From Otatea glauca (Eukaryota > Streptophyta > Magnoliopsida > Poales > Poaceae), in contig JAYEVK010000138.1 in NCBI GenBank assembly GCA_036346275.1, positions 248,001 to 312,000 on the forward strand: a DNA stretch of 64,000 bases, given 5' to 3'. The number at the start of each line of letters is the position of its first letter. The first letter of the stretch is position 1. Of this stretch, positions 21,053 to 33,340 are shown piece by piece. Both the position numbers and the translations under genes were made by a program. The notes beneath the pieces were generated by a model that worked only from the letters and a program-made list of their open reading frames with translations, ran no database searches and was not told the origin of the DNA.

Positions 21053-21321
21053 CCACAGCTCCATGGCGTAGCCGCCAGCTGACTCCTCGAAGGTCGGAAT
21101 GATCGGCATCTGCTTCACAAGGACTTTGAATGAGTTCACCTCCCGAAACGGCAAATAAAACAGTAAATTCAGCAAAGACGAGATGTAGAGAATGAGATGA
21201 GTCGAGTGTGTTTTATTAGTCAAGTTTAAATTTTTTTTAGAAAATAGTTTTGGACACACACAGGACACCTCCATACTATCTAGGGCCAAGACCTACAGTC
21301 AGTATGCTCTGATACCACCTC
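21053..21321 (-). repeat. Leader fragment of a third chromovirus copy
   Basis: Nearly identical to 29947-30215: the 5' part of the upstream ORF (FKVLVKQMPIIPTFEESAGG), the leader, and a primer site at 21306-21317. The upstream-ORF frame is open through the whole fragment. It is cut at satellite 268 bp from the LTR. Confidence 0.85.
21306..21317 (-). promoter_or_regulatory. Primer binding site (left leader fragment)
   Basis: GCTCTGATACCA on the plus strand is the complement of TGGTATCAGAGC, the initiator-tRNA-Met site. It lies four bases from the LTR. Confidence 0.85.
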
Positions 21322-23280
21322 TGTAAGGACCCGAATCCACTAATTCGAACCCACTGTGTTTACCGCACTAGTCCCAGGATCAACGCTAGTGCACACAGCT
21401 TAACATTGGTACATATCACATCATACTCATCGAATATAGAAATAATAGTTCATTTATTGATATAGCTAAATGTACGATCTTATGACCAACTTACATTATT
21501 AAGCTACGCAGGGCAAGACCGAAAATATAAACTAATAATTATGCAGCGGAAAGTAGAAAATGTAGATAGCTCATCAGTTCACCACAGGCAAACGACAAGG
21601 CTTGGACCCTAATGACTCGCGTCCTCTTGGACTTCTTCTTCCAACACAGGTGTAGATTCTTAAACTGTTGATTATTGTTGTTTGGCAAGGGTGAGTACTT
21701 AAGCACTCAACAAGTTGTGCACAGAATGCAATTCTATGTATCTATATGTAAGGCTTATTCCAATGGATAGGCTATTATGGCTATTTTGCAATAAGCAGCA
21801 TTTATGAACAAATACAGTAAATAGATTGTAAAGACTGTAAAACAAATATCAATAGCAAATAAATTAAGTATTTTTCAAGTAAACCAAGTTTCCAATCCTA
21901 AGTCAAATTCCATCTTCCATATGGCCTTCCGTCATCCCAACCAAGTTGTCCTGTTAATTAAGCTAACCCTTAACTGTAATTCCCGAGCATTGCTCAATAC
22001 CGCGAGCACGGCTATCCGAATAGTTTCACACTCTGCAGAGGTTATGCACTTTACCCACGCGATACAACCAAACACCACCAATGCGAGTGATTATAACAAA
22101 GCCTTTACAATGCGCTGGCTTAACCCGATACTACCCACTAAGGTTTCAACACTGGTGGGACTGGTTACCACTTCGAGGGCCCCCCTCTTGCGCCAGGTGA
22201 ATTACTCCATAACTCGGAAACTCACACCGACCACGACAGTACCAAAATTAAAATATTGCAAATTACTCAGCTAGGCTGGCCCATACCAGGCATGTGGTTG
22301 CATGATTGACTCACGTCAAAGCCTTGCAAGGTTAAGTCCTTAGTGTGATCAAGGCAAGACATCCACATACCCTCTGCCCATCGGGCCCACCTTGGCATCC
22401 TCGCCCCTTGTCACTTGCCCCAATCTAAGTTATTATCACCCAGTTGATTACCAAGCACCACGTGCCATCAACAATTCAACATCGTTGCGTGACATGACTC
22501 GCCACAACAACTCAATCTCATCGTGTGATCCACATGACACACAAGTTCATAACATTGTTCCATATTCCATTAATCAAGATTAATTATCAATGATTCTGAC
22601 ACATGTGATGACGTGGCATGGCTAAGCAATTAATACGAACTAACCCTCCAATGTTGATTATAATTACTAACCAACTATATTGAACCAATCTAGGGTGACA
22701 ATGGATCATGGCATACAATGACATGGTAGGGTATAGTTCAATCTGGTATATTAGCTAAACCCAATCTAATTTGAAACAATTGTATATTTGAAATATATGC
22801 AATAGGGTAAACAAACATAGCAATTTTATAAACATGGGTTCAACATGATCAAAGCACAACTTGCCTTGGAATAGGTCCTAATCTGGTTCTGGAACTTGCT
22901 CTTGAGTTGCTGGATCTTCCTCCGAAGCGTCGCACAATTCAACGTCTACGCGTACCAAAGAAGAAAAGCAAATAAATGCCAAAATAGAGAGCAAATTAAC
23001 TCGAAAAATCAAATAAAATTCACCATTAAATAAATCTCAATTTTACAAATTTTTAGAAATTTGAATCACTCAAATCCGAGTTACGATGCAAAAGATATAG
23101 CCTTTTGAAGTTTGAAATAAATACTGAAAACACAGAAAATAGAAATTCGAAATTAACAGATTTATTTTTAAACTGAAAAACCGATTTATGATGTCAGCGT
23201 GACCTCATGATGATGTCATCATCACAGAATTTCCAATCGGATTATTTTTCCAACTGAAAAATGCAATTATGACGCAAGCA

Positions 23281-23288
23281 TGACGTCA
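23281..23288. promoter_or_regulatory. TGACGTCA palindrome in LTR 1 (bZIP-type site)
   Basis: The perfect TGACGTCA octamer is a classical bZIP/CRE site. It is kept in LTR 2 at 32175-32182. It lies ~560 bp downstream of the presumed TATA box, in the transcribed leader, so a promoter role is uncertain. Confidence 0.35.
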
Positions 23289-23842
23289 GCGAGACCTCGG
23301 CCAATCATAAGCCGACACGTGTCTCGGCGTATGGACTTAGTCCATAGCGCAGCGCGCCACCACGGTGAGCTCGGTCCAAGACGCCTCGGCACCCACGCCC
23401 GACACGCGTTGCAATCTGATTGGTCTCACGTGCGGCTCGAACTGATCCGCAGAAGACCGATCGGACGGTCAGCGATCTCGCGCGACGTGGCAACGCATCA
23501 ACCGTCAAGTTTAGATCTGTCGGTCCTGAACTTCTGGATCTGGCGATGGAAGCATGACGGCGGGTTCTTACCGGCGACGAAGAAGACGACGCGCTACGCG
23601 GTGCTCCGGCGAGCTACAGGCGACGAAAAGATGCGGGTGCAACGCGGCTCGGTCCGGCGAACTCGAAGATGGCACCAGCGGCGGCGAAGGCTCAACGGTG
23701 GCGACGAAACCAAGCAAAACCGAGGCGTTCTGCGCTTCCAACTCCGGCGAGCTCCTCTGCGCTCACCCCGACGCTCCTCGCCAAACAAAACCGACAAAAG
23801 TACGCGGCTGCTGATGAGGAACCTCGGGCGATGCATCACGGC

Positions 23843-23849
23843 TTTTATA
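23843..23849 (-). promoter_or_regulatory. TATA box, LTR 1
   Basis: The minus strand reads CTCTATAAAAGCCG. The equivalent in LTR 2 is at 32736-32742. It would drive transcription toward lower coordinates, in the direction of the element genes for the LTR at the 5' end. Confidence 0.55.
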
Positions 23850-24444
23850 GAGCATCGGAAGGCGTGCTCAAGGCGGAGTCATTTGCGAACACGGAGACGG
23901 CGCGGCGGAGGAGTCCCGGTCAGACACGATGTAGATGATGCAATCCGGCCCTCCACGTGTCGCAACGGACGGCCACCGAGCGCTCGACGCGGAGGAATCC
24001 GAGGCGTGCAAGCGGACGCCTAAGATTAATTAGGGTTTCGCGCCCCAACCCTTCGATCGAGATCCCTGCTGCGCGATTGCTTCGAGAAGAGGATCGACGC
24101 TGCACAAGATCGGCTTGGCCCATTATCATTCCTTGCAAATTCCGGTTTTATTAATTAGAACAATTCCAAAAATTTCTTTAATTACTTTTTGGCAAATAAA
24201 TAATCAGGAAAAATCCAGGAAAATTTTCAAAAATAATTTGAGACATTCTGGACTTAAATAAAATATTTTTGGTAAAACTTTATTTTAACTTTGCAGAGAT
24301 TTAAATAAATTTGACCAAAAGGGTAATAAACTTAATTTAAAATTAATTCAAATAAATCCAGAAAAATTCAAATAAATTCCGGAAAATCATAAGTGCACAT
24401 TTAAGCAATAAAAACATAATTAGGCCAAATTTTGGGATGTTACA

Positions 24445-24458
24445 AACCTCCCCCCTTA
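24445..24458 (-). promoter_or_regulatory. Polypurine tract of the full chromovirus unit
   Basis: The plus strand reads AACCTCCCCCCTTA, so the element strand is TAAGGGGGGAGGTT directly before the LTR. The second copy (33341-33352) has a shorter run of four C. Confidence 0.85.
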
Positions 24459-24484
24459 ACAGAATCTCGACCCGAGATTCAGGG

Positions 24485-27400
24485 CTAACTAGAGAATAGG
24501 TTCGGGAATTCTGACTTCAAATCTTCCTCCCGCTCCCAAGTGGCTTCACTTTCGGAATGATTGCTCCATGAACTCGCAGGCTTAATTGACTTGTTTTCGG
24601 TCTTGCGCCCATAACATCCAAAATTCTGACTGGTTGCTCCTTGTACGTCAAATCTTCTTGCAGCTCTATTGCCTCCAACGGGGTTTGTTCCGCTGGCACT
24701 CTGAGACATTTCTTGAGCTGCGACACATGGAATACATCATGCACTCCTGCCAAGGACTGAGGCAACTCTAATTGATAAGCTACATCTCCTCGACGGCTCA
24801 GAATCTTGAACGGACCAATATATCTTGGTGCAAGCTTCCCTTTAACGTGAAATCTTTTAACGCCCTTAAGAGGGGTAACCCTGAGATACACATGATCTTC
24901 TGGTTCAAAACTCAAATCTCATCGACGGTTATCGGCGTAGCTTTTCTGTCTTGACTGTGCTATCTTCAACCTTTCTCTGATCATTGCGACTTGACTTTCG
25001 GCTTCCTCGAGAATATCTGGCCCAAACACCAAACGCTCTCCTGTTTCATTCAAATTTAACGGAGTACGACAGGCACGTCCATACAACGCCTCAAATGGTG
25101 ACATCTGCAGGCTAGCTTGATAGCCATTATTGTAACTGAATTCTGCGTATGGCAAACATTTATCCCATGACGTAGCATAAGCTAAAGCACAGGCTCTGAA
25201 CATGTCCTCTAAAATCTGATTTACTCTTTCAGTCTGACCATCTGTCTGCGGGTGATATGCTGTACTGAAATTCAGACGAGTTCCCATGGCTTCGTGCAAC
25301 TTATTCCAAAATCTCGCGGTAAATTGGGTACCTCTGTCCGACACAATCTTCTTGGGTACTCCATGCAAGCATACAATCCTTGACATGTACAACTCCGCTA
25401 AACGATCTCCCGAGTAAGTGGTCTTTACTAGGATAAAATGGGCGACCTTGGTTAGACGATCCACGATAACCCAAATGGAATTGTAACCCCTCAGAGTCTT
25501 AGGTAAACCGGTGATAAAATCCATTCCGATTTCCTCCCATTTCCATTCCGAAATTTTCAACGGCTGCAATAAACCTGCGGGTCTTTGATGCATGGCTTTT
25601 ACCCTCTGACATACGTCGCATAAAGCCACATGCTCAGCTACTTCACGCTTCATATTAGGCCACCAAAATCTCTCTTTCAAATCATGGTACATCTTAGCAC
25701 TTCCTGGATGAATCGAGTACTTCGAATCGTGAGCTTCCTCAAGAATCAGCTGTTTTAGTTCCTTTTTATCCGGCACGCAAATTCGGCCTTTGAAAAACAT
25801 GGTTCCTTGCTCATCCAGAGTGAAATCTACGGCTAGACCTTCTTCCTTTTTAGCCTTGATCTTAGAAATTTTATCGTCATTTTTCTGGCCTTCTCTAATC
25901 TGATCCACCAGTGTTGGCTTCACTTCTAGCGCCGCTACCGTTCCTTGCGGAATGACTTCCAACCTTAGCTTCTGAAATTCCTTGCATAGTTCCGGTTGAT
26001 CCTCCATTGTTAGCGTATTTGCACTATGGCTCTTTCGACTCAGAGCATCTACTACCACATTGGCTTTTCCGGGATGATAATGGATTCCCACATTATAATC
26101 CTTAATTTGCTCTAGCCACCTTCGCTGTCTCATATTCAGATCTGGTTGAGTGAATATGTATTTCAGGCTCTTATGGTCTGTATATATCTCACATCTATTT
26201 CCTATGAGATAATGACGCCATATCTTAAAGGCATGCACTACGGCAGCTAACTCCAAATCATGCGTTGGGTAGTTCACTTCATGCGGTCTTAGTTGTCTCG
26301 ACGCATAAGCAACGACTTTGCCTTCTTGCATTAACACGCACCCCAAGCCTTTCTTTGAAGCATCGCAATAAATATCAAATCCATTCTGCACATCTGGCAA
26401 CAGTAATACGGGGGCTGTTGTTAAACGCTTCTTTAATTCCATAAAACTTTTCTCGCACTCTGGCGTCCATGCAAATTTCTTTTCTTTCTTCAACAACTGC
26501 GTAAGGGGTTTAGCAATTGTCGAGAATCCTTCTATGAACCGACGGTAGTATCCCGCCATTCTCAGAAAACTACGGATCTGGGTAACAGACTTTGGTTGCT
26601 CCCAATGCAACACTGCGTCCACTTTGCTTGGGTCGACTGCCACTCCTTTAGTAGTCATTACATGACCAAGAAATTCGACTTTTTCCTTCCAAAATTCACA
26701 CTTGCTAAACTTAGCATACAGCTGATGCTCTCGCAGCCTATCCAAAACCATTCTTAGATGCTCTGCATGCTCTTCCTCTGTCTTGGAGTAAACCAGGATA
26801 TCGTCTATGAAGACTACAACAAACTTATCCAAATATTTCATGAAAACCTTGTTCATCATGTTCATGAAATATGCAGGGGCATTAGTCAATCCAAATGACA
26901 TGTCTGTGAACTCATAATGTCCATATCGCGTAGAAAACGCGGTCTTAGGCACATCCTCCGCTCGGATCTTCAACTGATGGTATCCTGAACGAAGATCTAT
27001 CCTGGAGAAAACTCTAGCTCCTCTTAACTAATCAAATAAGTCGTCGATCCTTGGCAACGGATACTTATTCTTGATCGTTACTTCATTAAGCGCACGATAA
27101 TCGATGCACATTCTAAGGCTTCCATCCTTCTTACGGACGAACAAAACTGGTGCTCCCCATGGTGATGAACTAGGTCTAATGAAACCTTTCTCTTGCAGTT
27201 CCTCAATCTGCTTTTTCATTTCCACTAACTCGTCGGTAGGCATCCGATATGGTCTTTTTGATATCGGTGCTATACCCGGTGCTAACTCGATCACAAACTC
27301 GATATCGCGGTCTGGCGGCAGTCCTGGTAAATCTTCTGGAAACACATCCGGGTATTCTCTGACTACTGGCACATCTTCCATGCTGATGGCTTTCACGCTG

Positions 27401-27759
27401 TTGACCACTAACTGCCCATCGCAAACTGCGGTCGCTTGAAATTCTACCTTCTTGCCACTAGGGCCTTCCAATGTTACGATCCTTCGGCCACAATCCAAAA
27501 CGGCATTATGCTTGGACAGCCAATCCATTCCAAGGATGACGTCTAGGGATTGTGCATCTATCAAGATAAGATTCGCTAGAAATTCTGTCCCATCCATAAG
27601 CAACTTAGCTCCCAAACACCCAAGGCTAGATCTAAGCTCAGATCCTGGGGCTTGGACTAAGAGCACACACTTTAGATTCACCACTTTAAATCCATTCTTG
27701 GTTGCAAAACTTTGAGAAACAAACGAATGCGAAGCTCCAAAATCAAACAAAATCAGCAA
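24485..27759 (-). pseudogene. Chromovirus pol, full copy: protease-RT-RNase H-integrase-chromodomain
   Basis: One long minus-strand frame interrupted by few lesions. The protease box reads LFDFGASHSF at about 27730-27747; the usual D-S/T-G is D-F-G. RT includes LRMCIDYRALN (~27100) and the catalytic FIDD at ~26800-26811; RNase H includes DIYCDASKKGLG (~26370). Integrase has an H-H-C-C zinc part (~25600-25720) and all three catalytic acids: D in MDFITG (~25520), D in VSDRGTQF (~25340) and E in QTDGQTERV (~25235). GPF-type motif APRYIGPFKIL is near 24825. TAG stops the frame at 27028-27030 and TGA (arginine in the partial copy) at 24919-24921. A 1-bp loss near 24608 shifts the chromodomain frame, whose end reads SNHSESEATWEREEDLKSEF. 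Confidence 0.9.
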
Positions 27760-27784
27760 GGTGCATCGAGTTAACCAGAACTTA

Positions 27785-28969
27785 TCAAAGATCGACGTCC
27801 CGTAGCTTCACGAGCTCCATCCGCAGTGATGTGGTTGATCCTCCCGCGCACTGTTGATTGCGGTGTTGCTCCAGCTTGGCCTGGCGCACGATTTCCTCCT
27901 GAGGCTGGTGCCTTGGCATGTATTGTTCCCAAGTTGAAACGAACCGGCGTGATGCCTCCCTTCTGTGGACACCTATTAGAAAAGTGCCCTGGCTCATTGC
28001 ATGTATAGCATCTTTTCTTTGCAGATCACGACTCCTTACGGTGCATTGTTGCCTGTCTTTGGTGTCGGAAGTTACGATTAGCGAGGCGAGTGCGAGGGTT
28101 GATGTCTTGTTCACGGCTGGTGGTTGGAATCTAGCAAATTGCTGTGGTGACATTCTCAAACGTAGATGGTTTGGACGTCCACCCTGATTAGTCATCAAGC
28201 GCTTACGGTTTTCACCCAGCTCTTTGCGCTTATCCTCTAGGATCAAAGCCTTATTAACTAGCTCCTGAAAATCTGGAAAATTGTGGATGATTAGTCCCAC
28301 CTGCAGTCCTGAATTTAGTCCCTTCATGAAGCGAGACTGCCTAGCTTTATCTGTCACTACGTCTTCAGGGGCATAGCGAGCTAACTGAGTAAATTTGTTC
28401 AGGCATTCGGCCACTGGTTGGCCTCCTTGTTTCAGAGCCCTGAACTCTTCCTTCTTAAGGTCCATCATTCCCTCCGGGACATGGTACTGGCGGAAAGCAG
28501 TGGTAAATTCATCCCAGGTGATCTCTTGTGGGGCTCCATGTGCGGCACAGTAATTCTCCCACCATTCTGCGGCGATCCCTTCCAGTTGATGAGAGGTGTA
28601 GAGCACCTTCTCATTGCCTTCACATTGCGTGATGTGCAGTTTCTTCTCAATAGTCCTAAGCCAGTCATCGGCTTCCAAAGGGTTCACATTTCCTGAAAAA
28701 GTTTGTGGCCGAGTCCTCATGAAATCCGACAACTTGGAATGAGATCGAGGTCCACCATGGTTGTTCTGGGCTGCAGGGTTGTTGTTGGTTGCTGCTGCGT
28801 TGGTCATCTGCTGCATCATGGTTTGCATCAGTTGAGTCTGCGCGGCTAGAAACGCTCCCAGATTCTGCATGTCCACAGGCGGTGGTTGAGGACTTCCTTT
28901 GTCATTGGGATTGTCATTCTGGTGTAGTCCACTTCCTGAAGCACCATTGTTCCCTCGAGTATTCACCAT
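27785..28969 (-). pseudogene. Chromovirus gag, full copy
   Basis: The likely start is MVNTRGNNG at 28969, a common Gag opening; an in-frame methionine exists at 29023. The capsid region is intact to about 28190: PLEADDWLRTIEKKLHITQC, then AEWWENYCAAHG and ALKQGGQPVAECLNKFTQLA. The nucleocapsid zinc knuckle CYTCNEPGHFSNRC (C-x2-C-x4-H-x4-C) is at 27969-28010 but in a different frame from the capsid, so one or more small indels lie between about 28020 and 28190. The frame running on to 27785 after that point is not the ancestral Gag. Gag and pol are in one transcription unit, with protease starting within about 30 bp. Confidence 0.85.
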
Positions 28970-29023
28970 CTGATGATTGCCTCTTGGGTTAGGAAAGGTA
29001 GATGTAGCATAGGTAAGAAGCAA

Positions 29024-29247
29024 GAATTTCTAACGCGGGGAGATAGGTTATACCCAAACTGAAATAATTCTTTATTTATTCTTGGTATGGCTGCTTATTT
29101 AAGCCTACAAGCTTTGCAACACATACTTCACACCCAGCACACAAAGAAGCAAACTAAACACGAAACCTTAACGGCAATTAAAGAGGTAAAGACTAACTTA
29201 AAGACGCGACTCACACTCGAGTCTCAACACAGCTCCAAGGCTGACTC
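29024..29247 (-). other. Spacer between the upstream ORF and gag
   Basis: About 220 bp without coding motifs. It would form the leader between the extra ORF and the Gag start. Confidence 0.5.
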
Positions 29248-30069
29248 TCACTCATCCAGCCACCCTGGCTGAGGCTGATCCGGCGCATACACCGGCGGGT
29301 GAGCTGGCATAGGAGCGAACCTATCGTGATGACCTACTGCTGGGTCCTCTGCTACAACATGGTCTGCACTCCCCTCTGGCTCCCACTCTCGCTCCTCGTG
29401 ATCCTCCTCGGACTCCCCAGCCGGCTCCTGAACTCCTCGAGTCACGTGCTCCAACTCGTCCTCGACCGCCTCGAGGGCCTCTCCCAGCTCAGTGATCATC
29501 CCGATGGCTGAAGCACGGGTCTCCTCAAGCTCCTGCTCTGCCACTCTGAGTGCCTCGTACACTGTCTCCAGCTCCTGGGTAGTATCTCTCATATGATCCT
29601 CCTAGGCAAGGGCGAACTCCGCAAGGTGTACCGCAGTGGCACACTCGTCCTCCACGATCCGTCGGCGTCGGCACGCTTGAACGTCTGGGTGAAGTCAGAA
29701 CACTAAGTCGTGAAGCTCGTCGGCGTAGTCGCGGTAGACACGGCGAAGAGCAAGTCGAGCGACCTCCTGAATTGCAACTTCGTACGAGAATCTTCTGGCG
29801 GAGATGTTGATTGGCCTGCTAGCTTCCTCGTTCTTCCGAGCATAGATAATCAGCTTGCAAATAAATCCTCGGTGTACACCATTAACTGACCAGCTGCTTC
29901 CTCGGTAAAGCGGACTATAGAAGCCTCCAAGCGTCTGAAGAACTCTCCACAGCTCCATGGCGTAGCCGCCAGCTGACTCCTCGAAGGTCAGAACGATCGG
30001 CATCTGCTTCACAAGAACTTTGAATGAGTTCTCCTCCCGAAACGGCAAATAAAACGGTAAATTCAGCAA
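29248..30069 (-). pseudogene. Additional ORF upstream of gag (~273 codons, two in-frame stops)
   Basis: A sense-strand frame lies between the primer site and gag. The parts 30069-29695 and 29592-29248 are in the same frame, separated only by TGA (29695-29697) and TAG (29602-29604). Both could arise from C-to-T change at CGA and CAG. The N-terminal ~125 codons look globular (FKVLVKQMPIVLTFEESAGG, then YEVAIQEVARLALRRVYRDY). Codons ~165-205 are Glu/Ala/Leu-rich and likely coiled coil (ELETVYEALRVAEQELEETR). The tail is acidic, then Pro-rich (MPAHPPVYAPDQPQPGW). The leader fragment at 21053 keeps the same frame open. Extra ORFs between LTR and gag are known in some plant LTR elements; I do not know this one's function. 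Confidence 0.6.
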
Positions 30070-30199
30070 AGACGAGAAGTAGAGAATGAGATGAGTCTAG
30101 AGTGTTTTATTAGTCAAGTTTAAATTTTTTTTAGAAAATAGTTTTGGACACACACAGGACACCTCCATTCTATCTAGGGCCAAGACCTACAGTCAGTAT

Positions 30200-30211
30200 G
30201 CTCTGATACCA
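30200..30211 (-). promoter_or_regulatory. Primer binding site of the full chromovirus unit
   Basis: GCTCTGATACCA on the plus strand, initiator-tRNA-Met type, four bases from the LTR. It defines LTR 2 as the 5' LTR of the complete unit. Confidence 0.88.
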
Positions 30212-30215
30212 CCTC

Positions 30216-33200
30216 TGTAAGGACCCAAATCCACTGATTCGAACCCACTGTGTTTACCGCACTAGTCCCAGGATCAACGCTAGTGCACACAGCTTAACAT
30301 TGGTACATATCACATCATACTCATCGAATATAGAAATAATAGTTCATTTATTGATATAGCTAAATGTATGATCTTATGACCAATTTACATTATTAAGCCA
30401 CGCAGGGCAAGACTGAAAATATAAACAAAAAATTATGCAGCGGAAAGTAGAAAACGTAGATAGCTCATCAGTTCACCACACGCAACCGACAAGGCTCGGA
30501 CCCTAATGACTCGCGTCCTCTTGGACTTCTTCTTCCAACACAGGTGTAGATTCTTCAACTGTTGATTATTGTTGTTTGGCAAGGGTGAGTACTTAACCAC
30601 TCAACAAGTTGTGCACAGAATGCAATTCTATGTATCTATATGTAAGGCTTATTCCAATGGATAGGCTATTATGGCTATTTTGCAATAAGCAGCATTTATG
30701 AACAAATACAGTAAATAGATTGTAAAGACTGTAAAACAAATATCAATAGTAAATAAATTCAGTATTTCTCAAGTAAACCAAGTTTCCAATCCTAAGTCAA
30801 ATTCCATCTTCCATATGGCCTTCCGCCATCCCAACCAAGTTGTCTAGTTAATTAAGCTAACCCTTAACTGTAATTCCCGAGCATTGCTCAATACCGCGAG
30901 CATGGCTATCCGAATAGTTTCACACTCTGCAGAGGTTATGCACTTTACCCACGCGATACAACCAAACACCACCAAGGCGAGTGATTATAACAAAGCCTTT
31001 ACAATGCGCTGGCTTAACCCGATACTACCCGCTAAGATTTCAACACTGGTGGGACTGGTTACCACATCCAGGGCCACCCTCTTGCGCCAGGTGAATTACT
31101 CCATAACTCGGAAACTCACACCGACCACGATAGTACCAAAATTAAAACATTTCAAATTACTCAGCTAGGCTGGCCCATACCAGACATGTAGTTGCATGAT
31201 TGACTCAAGTCAAAGGCTTGCAAGGTTAAGTCCTTAGTGTGATCAAGGCAAGACATCCACATACCCTCTACCCATCGGGCCCACCTTGGCATCCTCGCCC
31301 CTTGTCACTTGCCCCAATCTAAGTTATTATCACCCAGTTGATTACCAAGCACCACGTGCCATCAACAATTCAACATCATTGCGTGACATGACTCGCCACA
31401 ACAACTCAATCTCATCGTGTGATCCACATGACACACAAGTTCCTAACATTGTTCCATATTCCATTAATCAAGATTAATTATCAATGATTCTGACACATGT
31501 GATGACGTGGCATGGCTAAGCAACTAATACGAACTAACCCTCCAATGTTGATTATAATTACTAACCAACTATATTGAACCAATCTAGGTTGACAATGGAT
31601 CATGGCATACAATGACAAGGTAGGGTATAGTTCAATCTGGTATATTAGCTAAACCCAATCTAATTTGAAACAATTGTATATTTGAAATATATGCAATAGG
31701 GTAAACAAACATAGCAATTTTATAAACATGGGTTCAACATGATCAAAGCACAACTTGCCTTGGAATAGGTCCTGATCTGGTTCTGGAACTTGCTCTTGAG
31801 TTGCTAGATCTTCCTCCGAAGCGTCGCACAATTCAACGTTTACGCGTACCAAGAAGAAAAGAAAATAAATGCCAAAACAGAGAGCAAATGAACTCCAAAA
31901 ATCAAATAAAATTCACCATTATATAAATCTCAATTTTACAAATTTTTACAAATTTGAATCACTCAAATCCGAGTTACGATGCACAAGATATAGCCTTTTG
32001 AAGTTTGAAAAAAAATACTGAAAATACAGAAAATAGAAATTCGAAATTAACAGATTTATTTTTAAACTGAAAAACCGATTTATGACATCAGCGTGACCTC
32101 ATGATGATGTCATCATCACAGAATTTCCAATCGGATTGTTTTTCCAACTGAAAAATGCAATTATGACGCAAGCATGACGTCAGCGAGACCTCAGCCAATC
32201 ATAAGCCGACACGTGTCTCGGCGTATGGACTTAGTCCACAGCGCAGCGCGAGACCACGGTGAGCTCGGTCCATGACGCCTCGGCACCCACGCCCGACACA
32301 GTTGCAATCTGATTGGTCTCACGTGCGGCTCGATCCGATCCGCAGAAGACCGATCGGACGGTCAGCGATCTCGCGCGACGTGGCAACGCATCAACCGTCA
32401 AGTTTAGATCTGACGGTCCCGAACTTCTGGATCTGGCGATGGAAGCGCGGCGGCGGGTTCTTACCGGCGACGAAGAAGACGACGCGCTACGCGGTGCTCC
32501 GGCGAGCTACTGGCGACGAAAAGATGCGGGTTCAACGCGGCTCGGTCCGGCGAACTCGAAGATGGCACCAGCGGCGGCGAAGGCTCAACGGCGACGATGA
32601 AACCAAGCGAAACCGAGGCGTTCTACGCTTCCAACTCTGGCGAGCTCCTCTGCGCTCACCCCGATGCTCCTCACCAAACAAAACCGACAAAAGTGCGCGG
32701 CTGCTGATGAGGAACCTCGGGCGATGCATCACGGCTTTTATAAAGCATTGGAAGGCGTGGTCAAGGCGGAGTCATTTGCGAACACGGAGACGGCGCGACG
32801 GAGGAGTCCCGGTCAGACACGATGGAGACGATGCAATCCGGCCCTCCACGTGTCGCAACGGATGGCCACCGAGCGCTCGACGCGGAGGAATCGAGGCGCA
32901 TACAAACGGACGCCAAGATTCATTAGGGTTTGTGCGCCCCAACCCTTCGATCGAGATCCTCCAATTGCGGTGATTGCTTCGAAGCGGGTCGACATGCGCA
33001 CAAGATCTTGGGCTTGGCCCATTATCATTCTCTGAATTTCCGGTTTTATTAATTAAAACAATTCCAAAATTTCTTTAATTACTTTTAGGAAAATAAATAA
33101 TCGGGAAAAATCCAGAAAATTCTCAAAAAAAATTTGAGACATTCTGGACTTAAATAAAATATTTTTGGCAAAACTTTATTTTAACTTTGCACAGATTTAA

Positions 33201-33340
33201 ATAAATTTGAACAAAAGGGTAATAAACTTAATTTAAAATTAATTCAAATAAATCCAGAAAAATTCAAATAAATTCCAGAAAATCATAAGTGCACATTTAA
33301 ACAATAAAAACATAATTAGGCCAAATTTTGGGATGTTACA
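30216..33340 (-). repeat. Chromovirus LTR 2 (5' LTR of the full unit, 3125 bp)
   Basis: Same ends as LTR 1 and almost the same length. On its high side it is followed at once by a polypurine tract and pol of another copy, so it is also the 3' LTR of that partial copy. The minus-strand TATAAAA is at 32736-32742. Confidence 0.92.

Larger units (their letters stand above)
21322..24444 (-). repeat. Chromovirus LTR 1 (3' LTR of the full unit, 3123 bp)
   Basis: Plus-strand ends are TGTAAGGACC and GGGATGTTACA, so the element strand reads TGTAACATCCC ... GGTCCTTACA. A minus-strand TATAAAA lies at 23843-23849, about 600 bp into the LTR. A CpG-rich stretch (about 23270-24120) lies around and downstream of it, and the rest is AT-rich. 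By eye the first ~300 bases differ from LTR 2 at about a dozen sites. Confidence 0.92.

Noticed and set aside
23280..24023. Plus-strand 247-codon ORF in LTR 1, and its equal at 32272-32973
   Set aside because: It is antisense to the LTR, in a CpG-rich stretch with Arg-rich composition typical of chance frames in GC-rich DNA. It is conserved only because the LTRs are.
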